Assembly: GCA_024734495.1 (NCBI GenBank)
Contig: JALMQS010000153.1
Location: 12,442,626-12,506,625, forward strand
Direction: 5' to 3'
Origin: Forficula auricularia
Lineage: Eukaryota > Arthropoda > Insecta > Dermaptera > Forficulidae
DNA: 64,000 nucleotides
How positions within the stretch are numbered: the stretch's first letter is position 1; the number at the start of each line of letters is the position of its first letter. The translations under genes were made by a program, and so were the position numbers. A model generated the notes under the pieces. That model had not been told where the DNA came from and made no database searches. It saw only the letters and a program-made list of their open reading frames with translations. Positions 10,546-22,716 of this stretch are shown in pieces.

Positions 10546-13137
10546 TGTGTCAGAGCTTGATTATAGCTGGTTAAATTTTATTATACTTCCAATATCGTCA
10601 TCAAGGACATGATGATGAAGCACTAACGCTACACAAGCTGCCAACCCGGATCTCGGGAAAGCATTTTATTAGCACGAAAAAACAGAAAAAATGAAATTTT
10701 CGCAGATACTTTGCGTTTTAAGATTTTATCACATTTTACTTTCTGTGATGTATGTAATAACATTATTATGGCCAGCCTGTCATAATAAGGCAATGTCGAT
10801 GTGACTTTTATAGTTAAGGCATAGAAAAGAAAATAATTAGTATTTACAGAAATTTAAAAGTTTAAATGGCATAAATGGGACAAGGAGACATCTCATGTTC
10901 TGATTCTGAGCCAGTTTTTTTCATGGCTCAGCAGTTATCCGCGCCTTGAAGACTCGTCCGCACACTTTGACAAATAAAGGCAGGCGAGATAAATGAAGTT
11001 AGGCTATTAGAGAGCATCAAATTTGGCGGTAACTAGTATGATTATCGCAGTTAGGGTCGTTTATTTTGAACGATTTCACATCACTCAACCAGGTGTAGAA
11101 AATCTAAGCAGATGATGCCACGCACGCTCTCTGTATCTTATATTAGCTCTTGTTGTCCTTAAGATGACGTTAAGATGTCAAGAAATAACTTTTTATGTAG
11201 AACGAGGGTACTCTCAGCCTCAGGGACCATACTATCTGGATCTAGTTTTGAAATAGATAGAAAAGAAATTTTTTCGGAATACCGAAAGACGTGAACAAGA
11301 CACTGGTGAAATCCACTAATAAGTTAATTATTAGAATAACATCTCCCTGGACTTTTTGAAGTTTTTTATTTCCATTATAAAGTTTTGACTGCTAAATAGA
11401 AGTATATGAAAGCTTTTATAATTCGAGTGCGAGTTTTCGCCGAAAATATGAGTTTTGCTGTCCTCGTAGCAGAAAAACATCACAAAAACCATTGACCAGT
11501 GGATCACTCCCTATGTTTGGTTGTCTTTAGCGATAAATAGAAAAACAGCAAATATCAGTGTTATAAAATTTAAAACTTTTAGTAATCAGTTTGAGATATC
11601 AGGATATCACATATCAAGCAATTGTTTTACATTACAATACTTGGTATAGTGAAGTATTGTAATTGTGCACGAAAAACTTGTTTTTTTGCTTCGTATTTTC
11701 GAAATATCTAAAAAATGGCTGAAATTTTGTGATAATTTTTTTTTGTGATTTTACGGGGGCTTAGATATTTGAACCATTTAGATTAATAGCCTTTAAAACA
11801 TGGGTATCAATATATCTAAAAATATGCTTCCTAAAATGGGCAAGGGGAGTGATATACTAGTATGATTAAGACATGAGATGACCACATCACATATTTTTTT
11901 TTTTCTTTTGCTTTTTCATCACGAAGATTGAATCTAGAAAACTCTGGAAATACATTTAATTTGGCACCAAATTTAAGATTTCATAATTTTCGATTTAACA
12001 GCCTAATGGGAAAGTGGTAACACACACAAGTACATATATAATCAACCCGAATAAAAGAACAAGAAGAACATCGAAAAGCCATATGTCTTCAAAAGTTCTA
12101 TTCATTAAACATTCAAGTAATTCTTACATTCGTTTTCCTAACAAAGTTTTATTGTTTTTTTATCCGTTTTCATTCTCTCACTTCCTGAACTTTAATTAAG
12201 ATAACTTATGAGACTCTTTCCTTTAAACGATGCCTTCTGTTATTAAATTCCTAAAATAGCAGCGAATTTTCGATCCAATTGTATTATTTTTACAGAAATG
12301 CCTTAAATTTTCGAAATTGCATTAACACTTGTTGAACCTTCATAAATGTTCAATTTATAAATAAATGAAAGTTAAATATAATTTAAAGAAAATATCGAAT
12401 ATCGATTGAATTCGGGATTATAGCTTTACTAATGGTATAATCTGATTACTTTTTTTTTATTTATTATTAATTCTACTTTCTCTTTTTTATTTTTGGAATA
12501 TTTACCTATAGGAATTCTTTTAATTCCTGTGAAATTTTAAAAGCATTATGAATGAAGAGAATTTCCGTCGAATTCAATCAGTTTCCATCGGATTTCCCGG
12601 GATTTCCTAATATAAACGTATTTTTTTTTTCAAAATGAATTCCGAGATGTCATGATAAAATTTTCAAACTGTTAAATTTTTAACATGAAGGAAGATTATA
12701 AAAAAACAAAAAAAAAAAAAATACTAAATCTATGTTTGTATTTCATTTCTTGAGAATTGGCTTTTACATTGACTAATGTTTATAAATAAAACATTTGAAT
12801 TTCACCTTTCTTTCTAAACCCTTATAAGACAATATTTAAATTTACTATCTTTTTTTCCTTCTCTTCTAAGCTTATTGTTTCACCTTATACATACGAAATG
12901 TATATATTGACAAGCTTTTGGAAGTCGATTTTTCTAAAAACATGATTTGTGAACTTATACCTTTAATGAATAAAAACTGTTTTTTTGAACTCTTGGTTCT
13001 GTGTTTAAAAGTAGATCTACGAACTTCGGATTTTATTAAACGAATTTGAAATTGTTCGTCTTAATTTTGTTTGGAAATACCTATATGATAATTTTTAGAA
13101 AGTGTGGTGTTGGTACAAGGTGAAACATATTTTATTT
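10546..13137. other. No gene supported; one small perfect hairpin
   Basis: A 12-bp perfect stem, ATTACAATACTT at 11631-11642 against 11652-11663, encloses nine bases. The region 10860-11340 is GC-richer than its surroundings and could be a decayed element or conserved non-coding DNA, but no frame stays open. The rest is AT-rich. Confidence 0.4.
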
Positions 13138-13293
13138 TTATTAAAAGAAAAGTAAAAATATTTTTTGGGAAAATTATTATTTACTATGAGTTATTCACTA
13201 GGTCGCTTGTTTCATGTCTAACAAGTGACCTAGTGAATAACTCATAGTAAATAATAATTTTCCCAAAAAATATTTTTCTTTTTCTTTTTATTA
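13138..13293. repeat. Short snap-back repeat of the ACTATGAGTTA family
   Basis: Arms of about 70 bp pair around a 10-base loop at 13211-13220. The core of each arm reads ACTATGAGTTATTCACTAGG followed by TCGCTTGT in the left arm and its near-perfect complement in the right. The outer palindrome at 22152-22752 uses a related core, ACTATGAGTTAAGGATTCTA then GGTCACTTATTTCA. Two independent loci thus carry the same palindrome family. No open frame. Confidence 0.8.
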
Positions 13294-15256
13294 AAAATAC
13301 CTATATAAGTTAAAATCGAAAGGAATGTAAATTTTTTTCTAGATTTCTTACACTGTTCAAATTATTTGTACTTTTTTGTCAGCAAATGTTTCAAATAAAA
13401 ATTTTCAAGCTTAAAGAAAAGTATTGTTTATTAACACAATGTTTCTTTGATAAGAGAGAATTTCTGTTGAAATGTTTAAATTATTATTAAATGTTTTATG
13501 ATTGTTTTTATAGAGAAAGTTATAAGTATTCATTTAATACAATAAAAAATCAATCAGGATTTTTTTTCAAAATAACACTATTGAATTATTTTTCATATTT
13601 TAGTATTTTTGAGCAGCTAGAAAATCTAAAATATAAATAAAAAGAAACTATGTAATAAATATTGTTATTCTAAAAATTAGTTAATAAAATTGTATCAGAG
13701 TAGGAGTGCCGTGAGGCAGATTGGGGCCCGGGGGATTTTTCACATGAAAATAAGTAATTATAATTGTTTTCTGCAGTATTATAAGAAAAATTGTCACTAT
13801 TTACATTTTTAGTATTTAATGTTTAATATTTTTAGGAAGGAATTCATGAAGAAAGAGGTAAAACTAGTAAAGTATTGTAGTCTTATAATTTTTAGGCTAT
13901 GAAACTGTTATGATTTGTTAGTGTTTTATAAGAGTTCCTCAGATATCAATAACTCCTATAAAACAGCAATAAAACATAATAGTTGCGTTACCTAAAATTA
14001 TAAAGCTACTTTGCTAGTCAAGAGCTTAAAAAAATTCGTCCTAAGCTGCAAGAATGTAATCCTGTAGTTCTGTCATATGTTATAATACAAAGTAACCAAT
14101 AGAAGAATAAAAATAAACATAAAATACATACCATTTGAGAAAAATATTTCCGGTTCAGAGAGCCCCTTGCTGTACATGGCAAGGATGGCCCGGGATTCCT
14201 TCCCCCATCTCATCGGGCCTTTCAAAGAGACAAGCAAATATTCGCCAAATAGTTGTTTCTTCATATTATTTTAATTCTACAAATACAGTGAAATTCTCTA
14301 AAATTATTGGTACCCGAATTTAGTAGAAGATATCAATTGAAAAACATAATGCTTTCAGTTTATTCGATACGAACAAGATGGTAATATCTTATTAAGAGTC
14401 GAGTCATGAAGTTTATTGGCACGTCTGGAATCGAAATGCAAATATTTCGACCCAATTCTATCAATAACGTTCTATTGGTTTTGTTTCTCACTTTTCTTGT
14501 TTCCTGTTTAAGCCTAAACAAAAAAAATGTAAATTTTCCAAGCCTAGAAAAATATGGTGTCTACTTGATGTTAAATAAAATACAAAGAAATTCAATTACC
14601 TTTTATACAAGAAATGTTGAAATCACCCGAACCATTTGTTTCTCGCAGATTTTATGCTTATATGGATGGAGTTGTTATTTAAAGAGATGTTTCGACAGAA
14701 ATCAGCATGATTTGACTTTTTTAATGAGAAAACGTTTCGTCACCTTATTCTAGAGTTATTGTTTTCAAATTCTTGTGAAGTTCATCACTAGACTGAGGAC
14801 AATTAAGGTTCTTCTATTATTAATTATCTCTCAAACAACACATGACAACTTCTTTTCGGTAAAATACTATAATATGATTCATTAATAATTTTATGGTTAC
14901 TATACGTAGATCCTGTTCCTTCCCTTTTTTGAAATCTCGAAGCGTGTGAGCTGCTAATTATATTGTTTAATATTTTGGTTTTTAAGTTGGCACTTTGTAT
15001 ATTATTGTAATAGATACAGAAAAGATCGTAATCACTTTAATCATCTTCATTTTAATGATAGACTTCACTAACGCTTATTAACTACACCATTGAGATTATC
15101 TCATTTAAAATGTCCACTCGAGATGATTTCAGCCGAAACTTATCTTTTGTCAAACATTTGTTTCTCGGAAGTTATACAAGTTCATTAGTTCTTAGTATAG
15201 TGCCAGCTTATTTACACTTCAGATTGTAGTTAAGTTGCTTGCATTATACTGTTGTG
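13294..15256. other. AT-rich stretch, no gene supported
   Basis: A 115-codon frame at 14406-14753 (+) is the longest in this part. It is AT-driven, lacks splice or start context and shows no domain, so I do not call it. A GC-richer patch at 14150-14225 overlaps two antisense frames. Nothing else stands out. Confidence 0.4.
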
Positions 15257-15645
15257 CAAGGTTGTCCAACTCGCGACCGAGCTCGACAATGAATGCGGCC
15301 GTACATAAAATCATTAAATTTCTTAAGACATTTAGATTTGTAAGAACCTAATGGAAAACGTATCTCATCAAATTTGCCCCGATAAAAGCAGATTTTTTCA
15401 AAATATGCATCTCGTCAGGTTTATATATAGCTAAATTCGTAGAAAAAATTGAAAAAATACTGAAAATGAAATGATTTGAAGAATAAAACTACTGATTTTT
15501 AAATTTTGAATTGATAACTAGATTTTTCATATTTGCGACTCCATTTCAAGTAGATATAAATATTTTACCTCCAAACTTTCTGTTTAAATGTATAAAATTG
15601 CAATCAGGAAGTGAACACTGAAAGAAAAATTGAGAGTTTATTAAA
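15257..15645. mobile_element. hAT-like remnant, relative of 29992-30873
   Basis: The left end reads CAAGGTTGTCCAACTCGCGA, close to the CAGGGCTGTCCAACCCGTCG end of the hAT element at 29992. Downstream, TCATTAAATTTCTTAAGACA and TACCTCCAAACTTTCTGTTT match internal blocks of that element, through a shared GAAAGAAAAATTGA. The right terminus is lost or mutated beyond recognition, and no target duplication was found. It is therefore an older, truncated copy. Confidence 0.6.
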
Positions 15646-15814
15646 TAAATCTAACTCATGAAAACAAATTTAAATTGGACAAAAATTGGAAACTTTTTGC
15701 AATTGCATTGTCTTAAGACTCAGTACGCTGTTAGGAAATTTCAATGATATGACAATTTTTGTCAGCGAAGTGTATTTGCTAAAAATTTGAAATTTGGTGG
15801 AAAGATAGGTATAG

Positions 15815-16725
15815 CCGAGGGGTGAACCGCGACCTAAAATCATGTACACCTACTTGCACTTCCACTTTCATTTCCAAGTAGAAGACAATAGATGCCAATA
15901 GATTATCTAATGAATTCCAAAGTAATTCCAATTAATTCCAAAGACGATGTACTGTTACAACATTTAAATTTTTGGTTGCAACCCTTCTTTACCAGAGAAA
16001 GGTTGACGATTTGTAGATTTATCTCGAAGAATCTTCCCCGCAGAATGGTCTTGGTAACGTAGCCCAGCTATTCAACCTGTTTCAGTCTTGATGCTGATTT
16101 GATGGTAATTGAAGTAGGAGATGTTTTTAAAAGAAGAGAGTATTATTTTGAATAGGTTTTTTTTTTAGTTAATTATAAAAATAGATTTCTCCATTCTGAA
16201 GGCTGGAGAGCTTAAAATTTGTCTCTCAACTCCAATTGACATCTGACAACTGCCCCGACTGGGCTTCAACTGAGGACTGACTGCCCAACTCTCTGACTGA
16301 ACTCAAGCCTGCTCGCTTGTAGAGTGGAAATTTCCCCAAAATTTCCTATTGGCTAAATTCGTAATTGGCAGGGCGTATTTTAAAATATTGAGCCCGCCCA
16401 TTTTTAGAAATTTAGTCACTTGGAACGTTCCCATGCAAAAATGAAAAGCCCAATGAATTTACAATCGACATGTGGTGTTAAAAACCATTTGATAGGCTTT
16501 ATTTATTAACCCAAATATATATAATATAAACTTATTTTACATTTAGGTCAAGGACGTACAATTGTAAAGTCCCTTTCCCATTGTCAAATAGACACGTTCG
16601 AGGATCAAAAAGGGAAGCCGGCTGCCAAAATATTACCCTTAAGAATAATTATATTTATTTTAAGGAAAAAATATATTCGCCGCGCACAACAGTACACGTA
16701 ATTCATAGCGCGGTTCACCCCTCGG
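15815..16725. mobile_element. MITE with GAGGGGTGAACCGCGA ends, split by a solo LTR
   Basis: The ends CCGAGGGGTGAACC and its complement bound the element. They are flanked by GTATAG at 15809-15814 and 16726-16731, a probable 6-bp target duplication. The family has two more copies here, 35262-35424 and 49102-49222, both short (about 120-165 bp). This copy is long only because a 739-bp insertion sits at 15953-16691. Without it the element would be about the size of the 35-kb copy. There is no transposase. Confidence 0.75.
15953..16691. mobile_element. Probable solo LTR, 739 bp
   Basis: The insertion begins TGTTACAAC and ends GCGCACAACA, the TG...CA termini of a long terminal repeat. It is bounded by GTAC at 15949-15952 and 16692-16695, a possible 4-bp target duplication. 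GTAC is itself palindromic, so that evidence is weak alone. The insertion interrupts the MITE at a point that is continuous in the copy at 35262-35424, which confirms the boundaries. No gag or pol frame is inside. The 4-bp site would suit a Gypsy-type element; Pao or Copia usually give 5 bp. Confidence 0.6.
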
Positions 16726-16938
16726 GTATAGCATATTAGTCCGAATTTCAGATCAATAGCTACAAAAGTTTGAAATATTGCAATTTAATTTTTTCCTAAT
16801 TTTCGGCATTTTTGAAATTTTGAATCTAGAAAGCTCAAAATCTAAGTTTATTGTTTTGAGAATATGTAAATTTGGAACCAGAAAAAAATTTCTAGGGCTT
16901 AATTTTTGTTAGTTAAGTGGATATTGATGAGGCAGTCC

Positions 16939-17085
16939 AAAAAAAGAAGAAGATAATTTACACTATCTTTTTATTCATAAAACCGACGTTTCGGAGGCTA
17001 TTCCCTCCTTCTTCAGGGTTTTGAAAAGTCAGTGAAGGAAATCCAATGCGGCATTCCCCTCAGTCTCCTCTTTCAGTGGCAGTAA
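16939..17085 (-). mobile_element. Fragment of the GCTGCCTTCC snap-back retroelement family
   Basis: On the minus strand this carries the family core, AAAACCCTGAAGAAGGAGGG through CCTCCGAAACGTCGG, but lacks the typical 3' end GCTGCCTTCCATTACATTC seen at 22.6 and 48.6 kb. It is a single arm, not a palindrome. The core is one of the best preserved in the window. Confidence 0.7.
16977..17025 (-). ncRNA. Hammerhead-ribozyme-like motif, intact GUC
   Basis: On the minus strand the order is helix I 5' strand (ends AAAACC), CTGAAGA, one extra A, helix II GGAGG/CCTCC around GAATAG, GAA, a minimal helix III ACGT, C at the cleavage position, and helix I 3' strand starting GGTTTT. Helix I has six uninterrupted pairs. 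GUC is the preferred hammerhead cleavage triplet. The extra A before helix II departs from the standard core but is shared with the other family copies. Confidence 0.5.
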
Positions 17086-20000
17086 CAATAATATCTTGTA
17101 TTTCATTCTCAGCAGAATTACATTTATAATTCGGATGGATCGAACAAGCTCAATTTCTTTATTCAGCAAAATGTATTCGGAATTGTAAATTGATTTGTCA
17201 TTCCCATTCCTCGACTAGCTTTTATTATTCGATTTGTAATTTCATCATCCTTTTTCACTGGATTTATTACTTTTCGATTTTCCGTTCATTTCTCCTTTTA
17301 TCGGAAATCTATTTATAAATTCATCATCTTAATTTTCTTCTTATGCTTCGAACTTTCACTCTTTATAAAAGACACTTCAAAGGTAAAGAAGGGTACTTCA
17401 CATTTTAGAAAAAAAACTTTCCATACCTTCTTCTTTTATAGAAATATATATATATACAAATATTTTTATCTCTTTTTCTCTAGTTTCGATTCTTATCTAA
17501 GAAAATCCCATTTCTTTACAAGTTCCTTCACAAGTAATCAATCCATAACTTTTCATCGATTTACTTTGGGGTCACTGCAAGAATACCATTGATAAAAAAA
17601 TAAATAAATAAATAAAAATTAGAGAATTTCAGGAAAAAGCGAAAACTTTTTCAAGACTAGTTACTTTCTGCAAATTTTAGTGGTACCAATTTTTTATAAA
17701 CAAGTCTAAAAAATTAGAAAGCTAAAACTTGGCACACATGAACAGTTTATCACTAAAACTTGAGTTATTTTCTAAAACCATTCAAATACTTTCCGTATAA
17801 TGATTTCATTATTTTATTATTTTTTTTTTAATTTTAACTCCTTTTTTTCATCCAGAATTAGGTATAATAGTTTATATTAATAAGCTCCATCTGTAGACCA
17901 AGCTACAGCTTAATTAATTCAACGAAATCGCATTTCTTACGCCACACAGTAAAGAACGGAGGTTTCAAGAAATTCCATAAGTTCTGTTCCAAATCTGGAA
18001 AATATTTTCACTTTTTTTCTCAAATTTTATTAATATCGAGATGAAGAAGCTCTAAATAAAGTTTTGAGACTAGATCGTCATTTATCCACCTGAATTTTCA
18101 CTAGCTACTATTTAAAAATGTCTGAAACGTTGAGACAAAAAAAATTAAACTATCCCTGAAATTTTGTTAAAAAAAAGTTTCAACGTTTTTCTCTAATTTC
18201 TAAATGATTTATCTGACTATTCTAGCTTTAGTTATTCTTTAATTTTCCAATTTTCTACAGATTATGACCAATATAATGTTTTTCTAAAAAATATCTGTAA
18301 CTATTAATCTAAGGGAAATGAATTTGGGAGCAAGAAAGGAATTTCCGAGTCTAATGGAAACTTTACTATTAAGAAGTCGTTTCGGGTTGGAGCGGAGAAG
18401 GAATCTTGATTTGAAAATTTTCTTGATGGACTTGAGTCAGACATCCTTATAATTCTGCCATTAAAAGCCCCTGTACTCTATCAGACCGCATCTAAATTAG
18501 GGTGGGATTGCTCGGCCGCTTCTACTGACCCAGGATTGATATAAATTGGGTTCCGAAGGTTTCATTTTGCAAGTTCACAGAACTCTCTGGCACAGAAAGT
18601 TAGCGAACATAATTCTCATCAGATGCTCTTAAGCGATCATGTAGGTGTAGGTCTCTCTGATGTACGTAAATTTTGAACGTTTTTTCTTAAAATATTACAA
18701 ATTTTCTTTCCTTTCTACTAATCATTTAAAAATAAATTTTTCATTTGTTTATTTTTTTCTTTGTTGGTTAAATTTTATTTTAATTTTTTGAATTCTCTTC
18801 CAAACATCGTGCAAAAAGTTCAATTTTTGAACCGATTTCAACCAAATCTAATGAACTCTTAATCTCAATACAAAATGTCTAAATATAAAATTTCCCTTTG
18901 ATACTTTCATTGATTTTGAGTTTTTGAGAGATAACCAAGATTGACCCAATATAGCTGTGATATGACACTTCGCGTTTGTAAAAAAATAAGAATACACATA
19001 AAGTTAAAAAATTGTAAAGTTTAAGAGAAAAATTTGATTTGGCTAATTACGAGGGATATTCAAGTGAAAGTTCTATTATGCATCTATACGAGTTTATTTT
19101 CTATTTTTAGGTTTTTCATTATTGCTGTCAGGACGACAGTACTTCTCTGGCTTGATCAAAATAGTCCATTTTGCTCAGGCAAATGATTTAAATACTCCAG
19201 GTATCGAATTCGTTCTTATTTGTTGTTGATTATTGGTATCGGAGTGAAATATTTTCATAATTTTAATTTAAGTTTTTGAATAAAATTGAGCTGGTACAAT
19301 AACACCTAAATATGGCCAATATGGAGTTCTCATTTTAAATCGAAATAAATTTAAAAAAAATTAAACCTAATTATACTTAATTATACGATTTTAATAGATA
19401 ATTACTTTCTTTGATAAAAAAATGTTTTGTTTTGGACGCCATATAAAATTAAACCCTGCCCAAAATAAGCATACATTAAAGTATTTAAGATTTTAAAATA
19501 CTGTTTTTGATTTATGGCAAAATCAATTCATAAACTTCTAAATTTCAAGTTTTTACCTTATTTAATTTAAGAGCTACTTTGCTTTGGTAAACAGACATGC
19601 ATATGGTACATTATATGGAAAGAGCGAAAACAATTATTCGTTCTACAAGAGAATTGAGTTAGAGAAGTTTGTATCACTTATTAATCCAATGGACAAACAA
19701 ATACTTAAGTTATTGTATTATTGTATAAGTGATTACAAAAAATCACTCTGATTTTGTGATAAAATTAAAAACAACTTTTAAGTTTTTAAATCATAAATTA
19801 GATACTCTATTTTCGATCAGACCTTAATAATCTTCTGATTATCAAACATTATTATTCCGTGTTTCTATTGATTAGACGAGAAGCAGCAGAGGGTGGAATC
19901 GGCACAGAAACTCCGCACCGCTGCCCAATTCACTGGGGATTAAACTTATATGAATTAGGAATATTTACCTAACGATAAAATATTATGGAATGGATAGAAT

Positions 20001-20461
20001 AACATACAGAATCTAATAAAGATAAAAATATTAGTTTTCATTGTCTGAGTTAAATGGATTCGATTCAACAACAGTCCCTTAATTATGGTAAAACCAGAGC
20101 TCAAACAAACCACTCCTCGCTATATTTCATTCCGGGAAGAGGTAAAAATATGACAATTTAAAAAAGGGGTGCGCTTAAATAATGAGCCTATAAAAAAATC
20201 ATCGAAAAGCGTGATATGTGTTCTAAAATTATTAACATCAATTTAAAATATGTTTTCAATTTAGATACCTACCTATAGAATTGTAAAAATATTCTCACCA
20301 TAAATCTTTTAAGTTATCATCACAATCAAAGTAATGAAATTCTTTTTTTTATTTATTGGAATTTTTTTTTAATTTCCAAATAAAATTTAATTATACGATG
20401 ATATTAAAAATTTATAAAAAATTCTTCCGCCCTTGCTTCTGAAGAAATATATTCTTTAAGG
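17086..20461. other. AT-rich stretch, no gene supported
   Basis: A GC-richer, non-repetitive patch at about 18340-18660 could be conserved non-coding DNA, but it has no open frame or splice pair I trust. A repeat copy at 19440-19615 is listed separately. The remainder shows only AT-rich chance frames. Confidence 0.4.
19440..19615. repeat. Old copy of the GGGTTCC-type dispersed repeat
   Basis: TTCAAGTTTTTACCTTATTT followed by a GAGCTACTTTGCTTTGG block aligns with TTCAAGTTTTTATCTTCTTT at 58328 and with the equivalent part of 6655-7130. The GGGTTCC ends are not preserved here, so the limits are approximate. Confidence 0.45.
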
Positions 20462-20890
20462 CAGTGTTTCCAAATCTTTTTTGTTTTTATTCTTGGTGAA
20501 CCTCTTTTTTTTCTTAAAGATTAGCTACCGGTTATTAAACCAGAATTTTGGAGTTGCTAGTCTATAGTGAATAGTAGGAACAAGTGCGACGATAGTTATT
20601 TATTTAATATCATCCTAAATGCGGCCATAGTTTAAACGTAAATTTTTTTTAAACAAAATTTATAGAAAATTAATCTTTTTTCAAACACAACTTTATTTAC
20701 TAATAATGATTAAAAAGCCAGTGTTTTTTGAATTTTCCGAAATTCCAGCTCCACTGGAGGTATTTCGCCAATATATTATTAAATTTGCTTAAAAAAAAAG
20801 AAATTAAAGGCCAATTTAAATTAGATATGTTAATTTAAATGTCCGAAAAGCTCAAGAACTCCCTTCTAGAGTCAAATACCAAACATTCGG
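20462..20890. mobile_element. Possible hAT-like remnant
   Basis: The left end CAGTGTTTCCAAATC is a typical hAT terminus and is followed by GGTGAACCTC. A degenerate partner, AGTCAAATACCAAACATTC, lies near 20871-20890. No matching 8-bp duplication was found, so the right boundary is uncertain and the element must be old if real. Confidence 0.35.
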
Positions 20891-22047
20891 ATTATCGTAG
20901 CATTTGGCTAATCACTAGAGATGAAATCCTTGCGACTTATATCCAACTTATGAACCGTTTATTTTGAAAATGGTTAAGTTAATTTTTTGTTTTTTCGAGA
21001 AAATTAAATGTTCAATAATCAATCGCTATGCAATTTCTTTTATTGGCCAATTTTAAATTGAACAAAGCATTGGCATTTTTTAAGATATTAAACATTAATT
21101 AATTATAAATAAAAAGTTTACATTAAATTAATCACATGTGATTTCTCATTTAAAAAAAAATGGACTTTCACAAAATTTTCAAAATAAACGCTCCATATAT
21201 CAGTATAATGAGGTGGATAATTTTTTTTTGATAATCGATATGACTCATAGAAATCCGGACTTTATTTGAATTAAAGCAAACGGCAAATGAAATCCTTGAA
21301 TTAATCACTTTTTTACAAATTGGACTAACTACTCAATTGACCTCCTTATCAAAGAACATATCAACTTATTAAGACATTCCTTCTACTGGAAAATATTTCT
21401 TAGCACGACCAATTGAAAAGTTTAAACATTGAAATGGAAACAAGCTCGTCGACATTTTGCTCACTTTTTTCTTATATCTAATTGAATTAAATGAATAAAA
21501 AAACCTATAAAATACTTTTAGGGTTAAATGAGAGCTTGTGTTACTGAAACGAGACAACCTTTCCCTTAATAAATTTAATTAATGCCCTTAACAGATCTTT
21601 TAGGAATCAAGTCTTATTATAATTTGCACTCGTTTGTGGGCTTCCCTCTGGGGTTGTAGCCTCTCTCTGTCTCACTTTCTCTGTAGTAGAGTGTCTCTTA
21701 ATTGCAGCTGTTGATTGAATTTATGCACTGAAAAGATAAGTTTCATCTTTCTAATCAAGAGATTACTAATCACGAGGCTTAACCTCAGGTTTTCTTTTCC
21801 TCTCCCAACCGGGATAGACACGCGTCTCGGTCATACATCTCTGCCGCCACTAATGATGCTAGCTTCCGCTTCGATACATTCAGTTTTACCCCGAGGCTCA
21901 TTACGCCCCCTTTCGTAAACCCCGAAAGCATCATGATGCTTTCTCAACTGGGATCTTATTGAAACCCGAGGCGAGATTGCTGGCAGAAGATAGCAAAACA
22001 ACTGCCGTTCAACGTGACACGTCCCTTGAGCCCTCCGAAAGGGGGTA
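20891..22047. other. No gene supported; GC-richer 3' half
   Basis: From about 21620 to 22047 the sequence is GC-richer, with CpG and open frames on both strands (67 and 88 codons). The frames overlap each other, lack splice-bounded structure and show no domain. This may be a decayed transposon or conserved non-coding DNA. Confidence 0.35.
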
Positions 22048-22132
22048 GTTAAGGTCAAACCAACATTCGTTAATACCAGCCCCAGCACTACCCACACTGA
22101 TTTTGATCTATTTTCATTTCCAGATTATTTAA
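22048..22132. repeat. Dispersed 85-bp repeat, second copy at 24064
   Basis: GGTCAAACCAACATTCGTTA is followed by TTGATCTATTTTCATTTCCA and a DNATTTAAATG end. The same order of blocks occurs at 24064-24152 in the same orientation, with roughly 20 percent difference by eye. The two copies sit about 2 kb apart. Origin unknown. Confidence 0.65.
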
Positions 22133-22354
22133 ATGATTAGAGTGATGGACATAATAAAGATAAGAATAAATAAATTTTATATTTAATATTGATTTACTAT
22201 GAGTTAAGGATTCTAGGTCACTTATTTCACATTAAAATAATAAATATATATATTGAAAAATAAAAAAAAAATTATATCTTTTAATTTTTTAATTTTAATG
22301 TGAAATAAGTGACCTAGAATCCTTAACTCATAGTAAACCAATATTAAATATAAT

Positions 22355-22716
22355 TGAATGTAATGGAAGGCAGCCCAGAGGTAGTGAGGAAAGAAAAAAT
22401 TAACACATCAAATAAGGTGTAATTTATTGGAATCCTTCCTCCTTTCCTTTCAAACCGACGTTTCGGAGGATTTTTTCCTCCTTCTTCAGGGTTTCAAAGG
22501 GTCAATGAATGAAACAAAATGTTTCCTTCTTCTCTCCATAGTAGTGTTCAAAAACTTTCTTCATTTTTAACAAAGGCATAGAAAAACAATTTTTTTTTCC
22601 TCCTTTTCTTAATTAATTTTTTTTCTTTCCTCACTACCTCTGGGCTGCCTTCCATTACATTCAATTAAAGTTTCTACCAGTCCGTCTCTCTCCAGAGAAA
22701 ATTTCGTTGCAAAAAA
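22355..22716 (+). mobile_element. Inverted dimer of the GCTGCCTTCC retroelement family, 12-bp target duplication
   Basis: A perfect 12-bp direct repeat, ATTAAATATAAT, flanks the insertion at 22343-22354 and 22717-22728. The first part is a minus-strand copy of the family, from GAATGTAATGGAAGGCAGCC back through the hammerhead-like core to a CCTTTGTTAAAA-type 5' region. It then turns into a plus-strand 3' end: CTCACTACCTCTGGGCTGCC, the CCATTACATTCAATTAAAG block, CTCTCTCCAGAGAAAATTTC and an A tail. An A tail plus duplicated target indicates reverse-transcription-based insertion. Head-to-head inversion with variable duplications is typical of Penelope-like insertions, but no Penelope enzyme is present. 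Confidence 0.75.
22446..22500 (-). ncRNA. Hammerhead-ribozyme-like motif, best-preserved copy
   Basis: Read on the minus strand: helix I 5' strand CCTTTGAAACC, core CTGAAGA, extra A, helix II GGAGG/CCTCC around AAAAAAT, GAA, minimal helix III ACGT, cleavage-site C, helix I 3' strand GGTTTGAAAGG. Helix I has five pairs, one central mismatch, then five pairs. All the essential core positions, CUGANGA and GAA, and the GUC triplet are present. The only departure is the extra A between CTGAAGA and helix II. Confidence 0.55.

Noticed and set aside
14406..14753. 115-codon plus-strand frame
   Set aside because: Longest frame in its area but AT-driven composition, no splice or start context and no domain I recognise.
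21831..22097. 88-codon minus-strand frame
   Set aside because: Overlaps a plus-strand frame and the 85-bp dispersed repeat; no domain or splice evidence.
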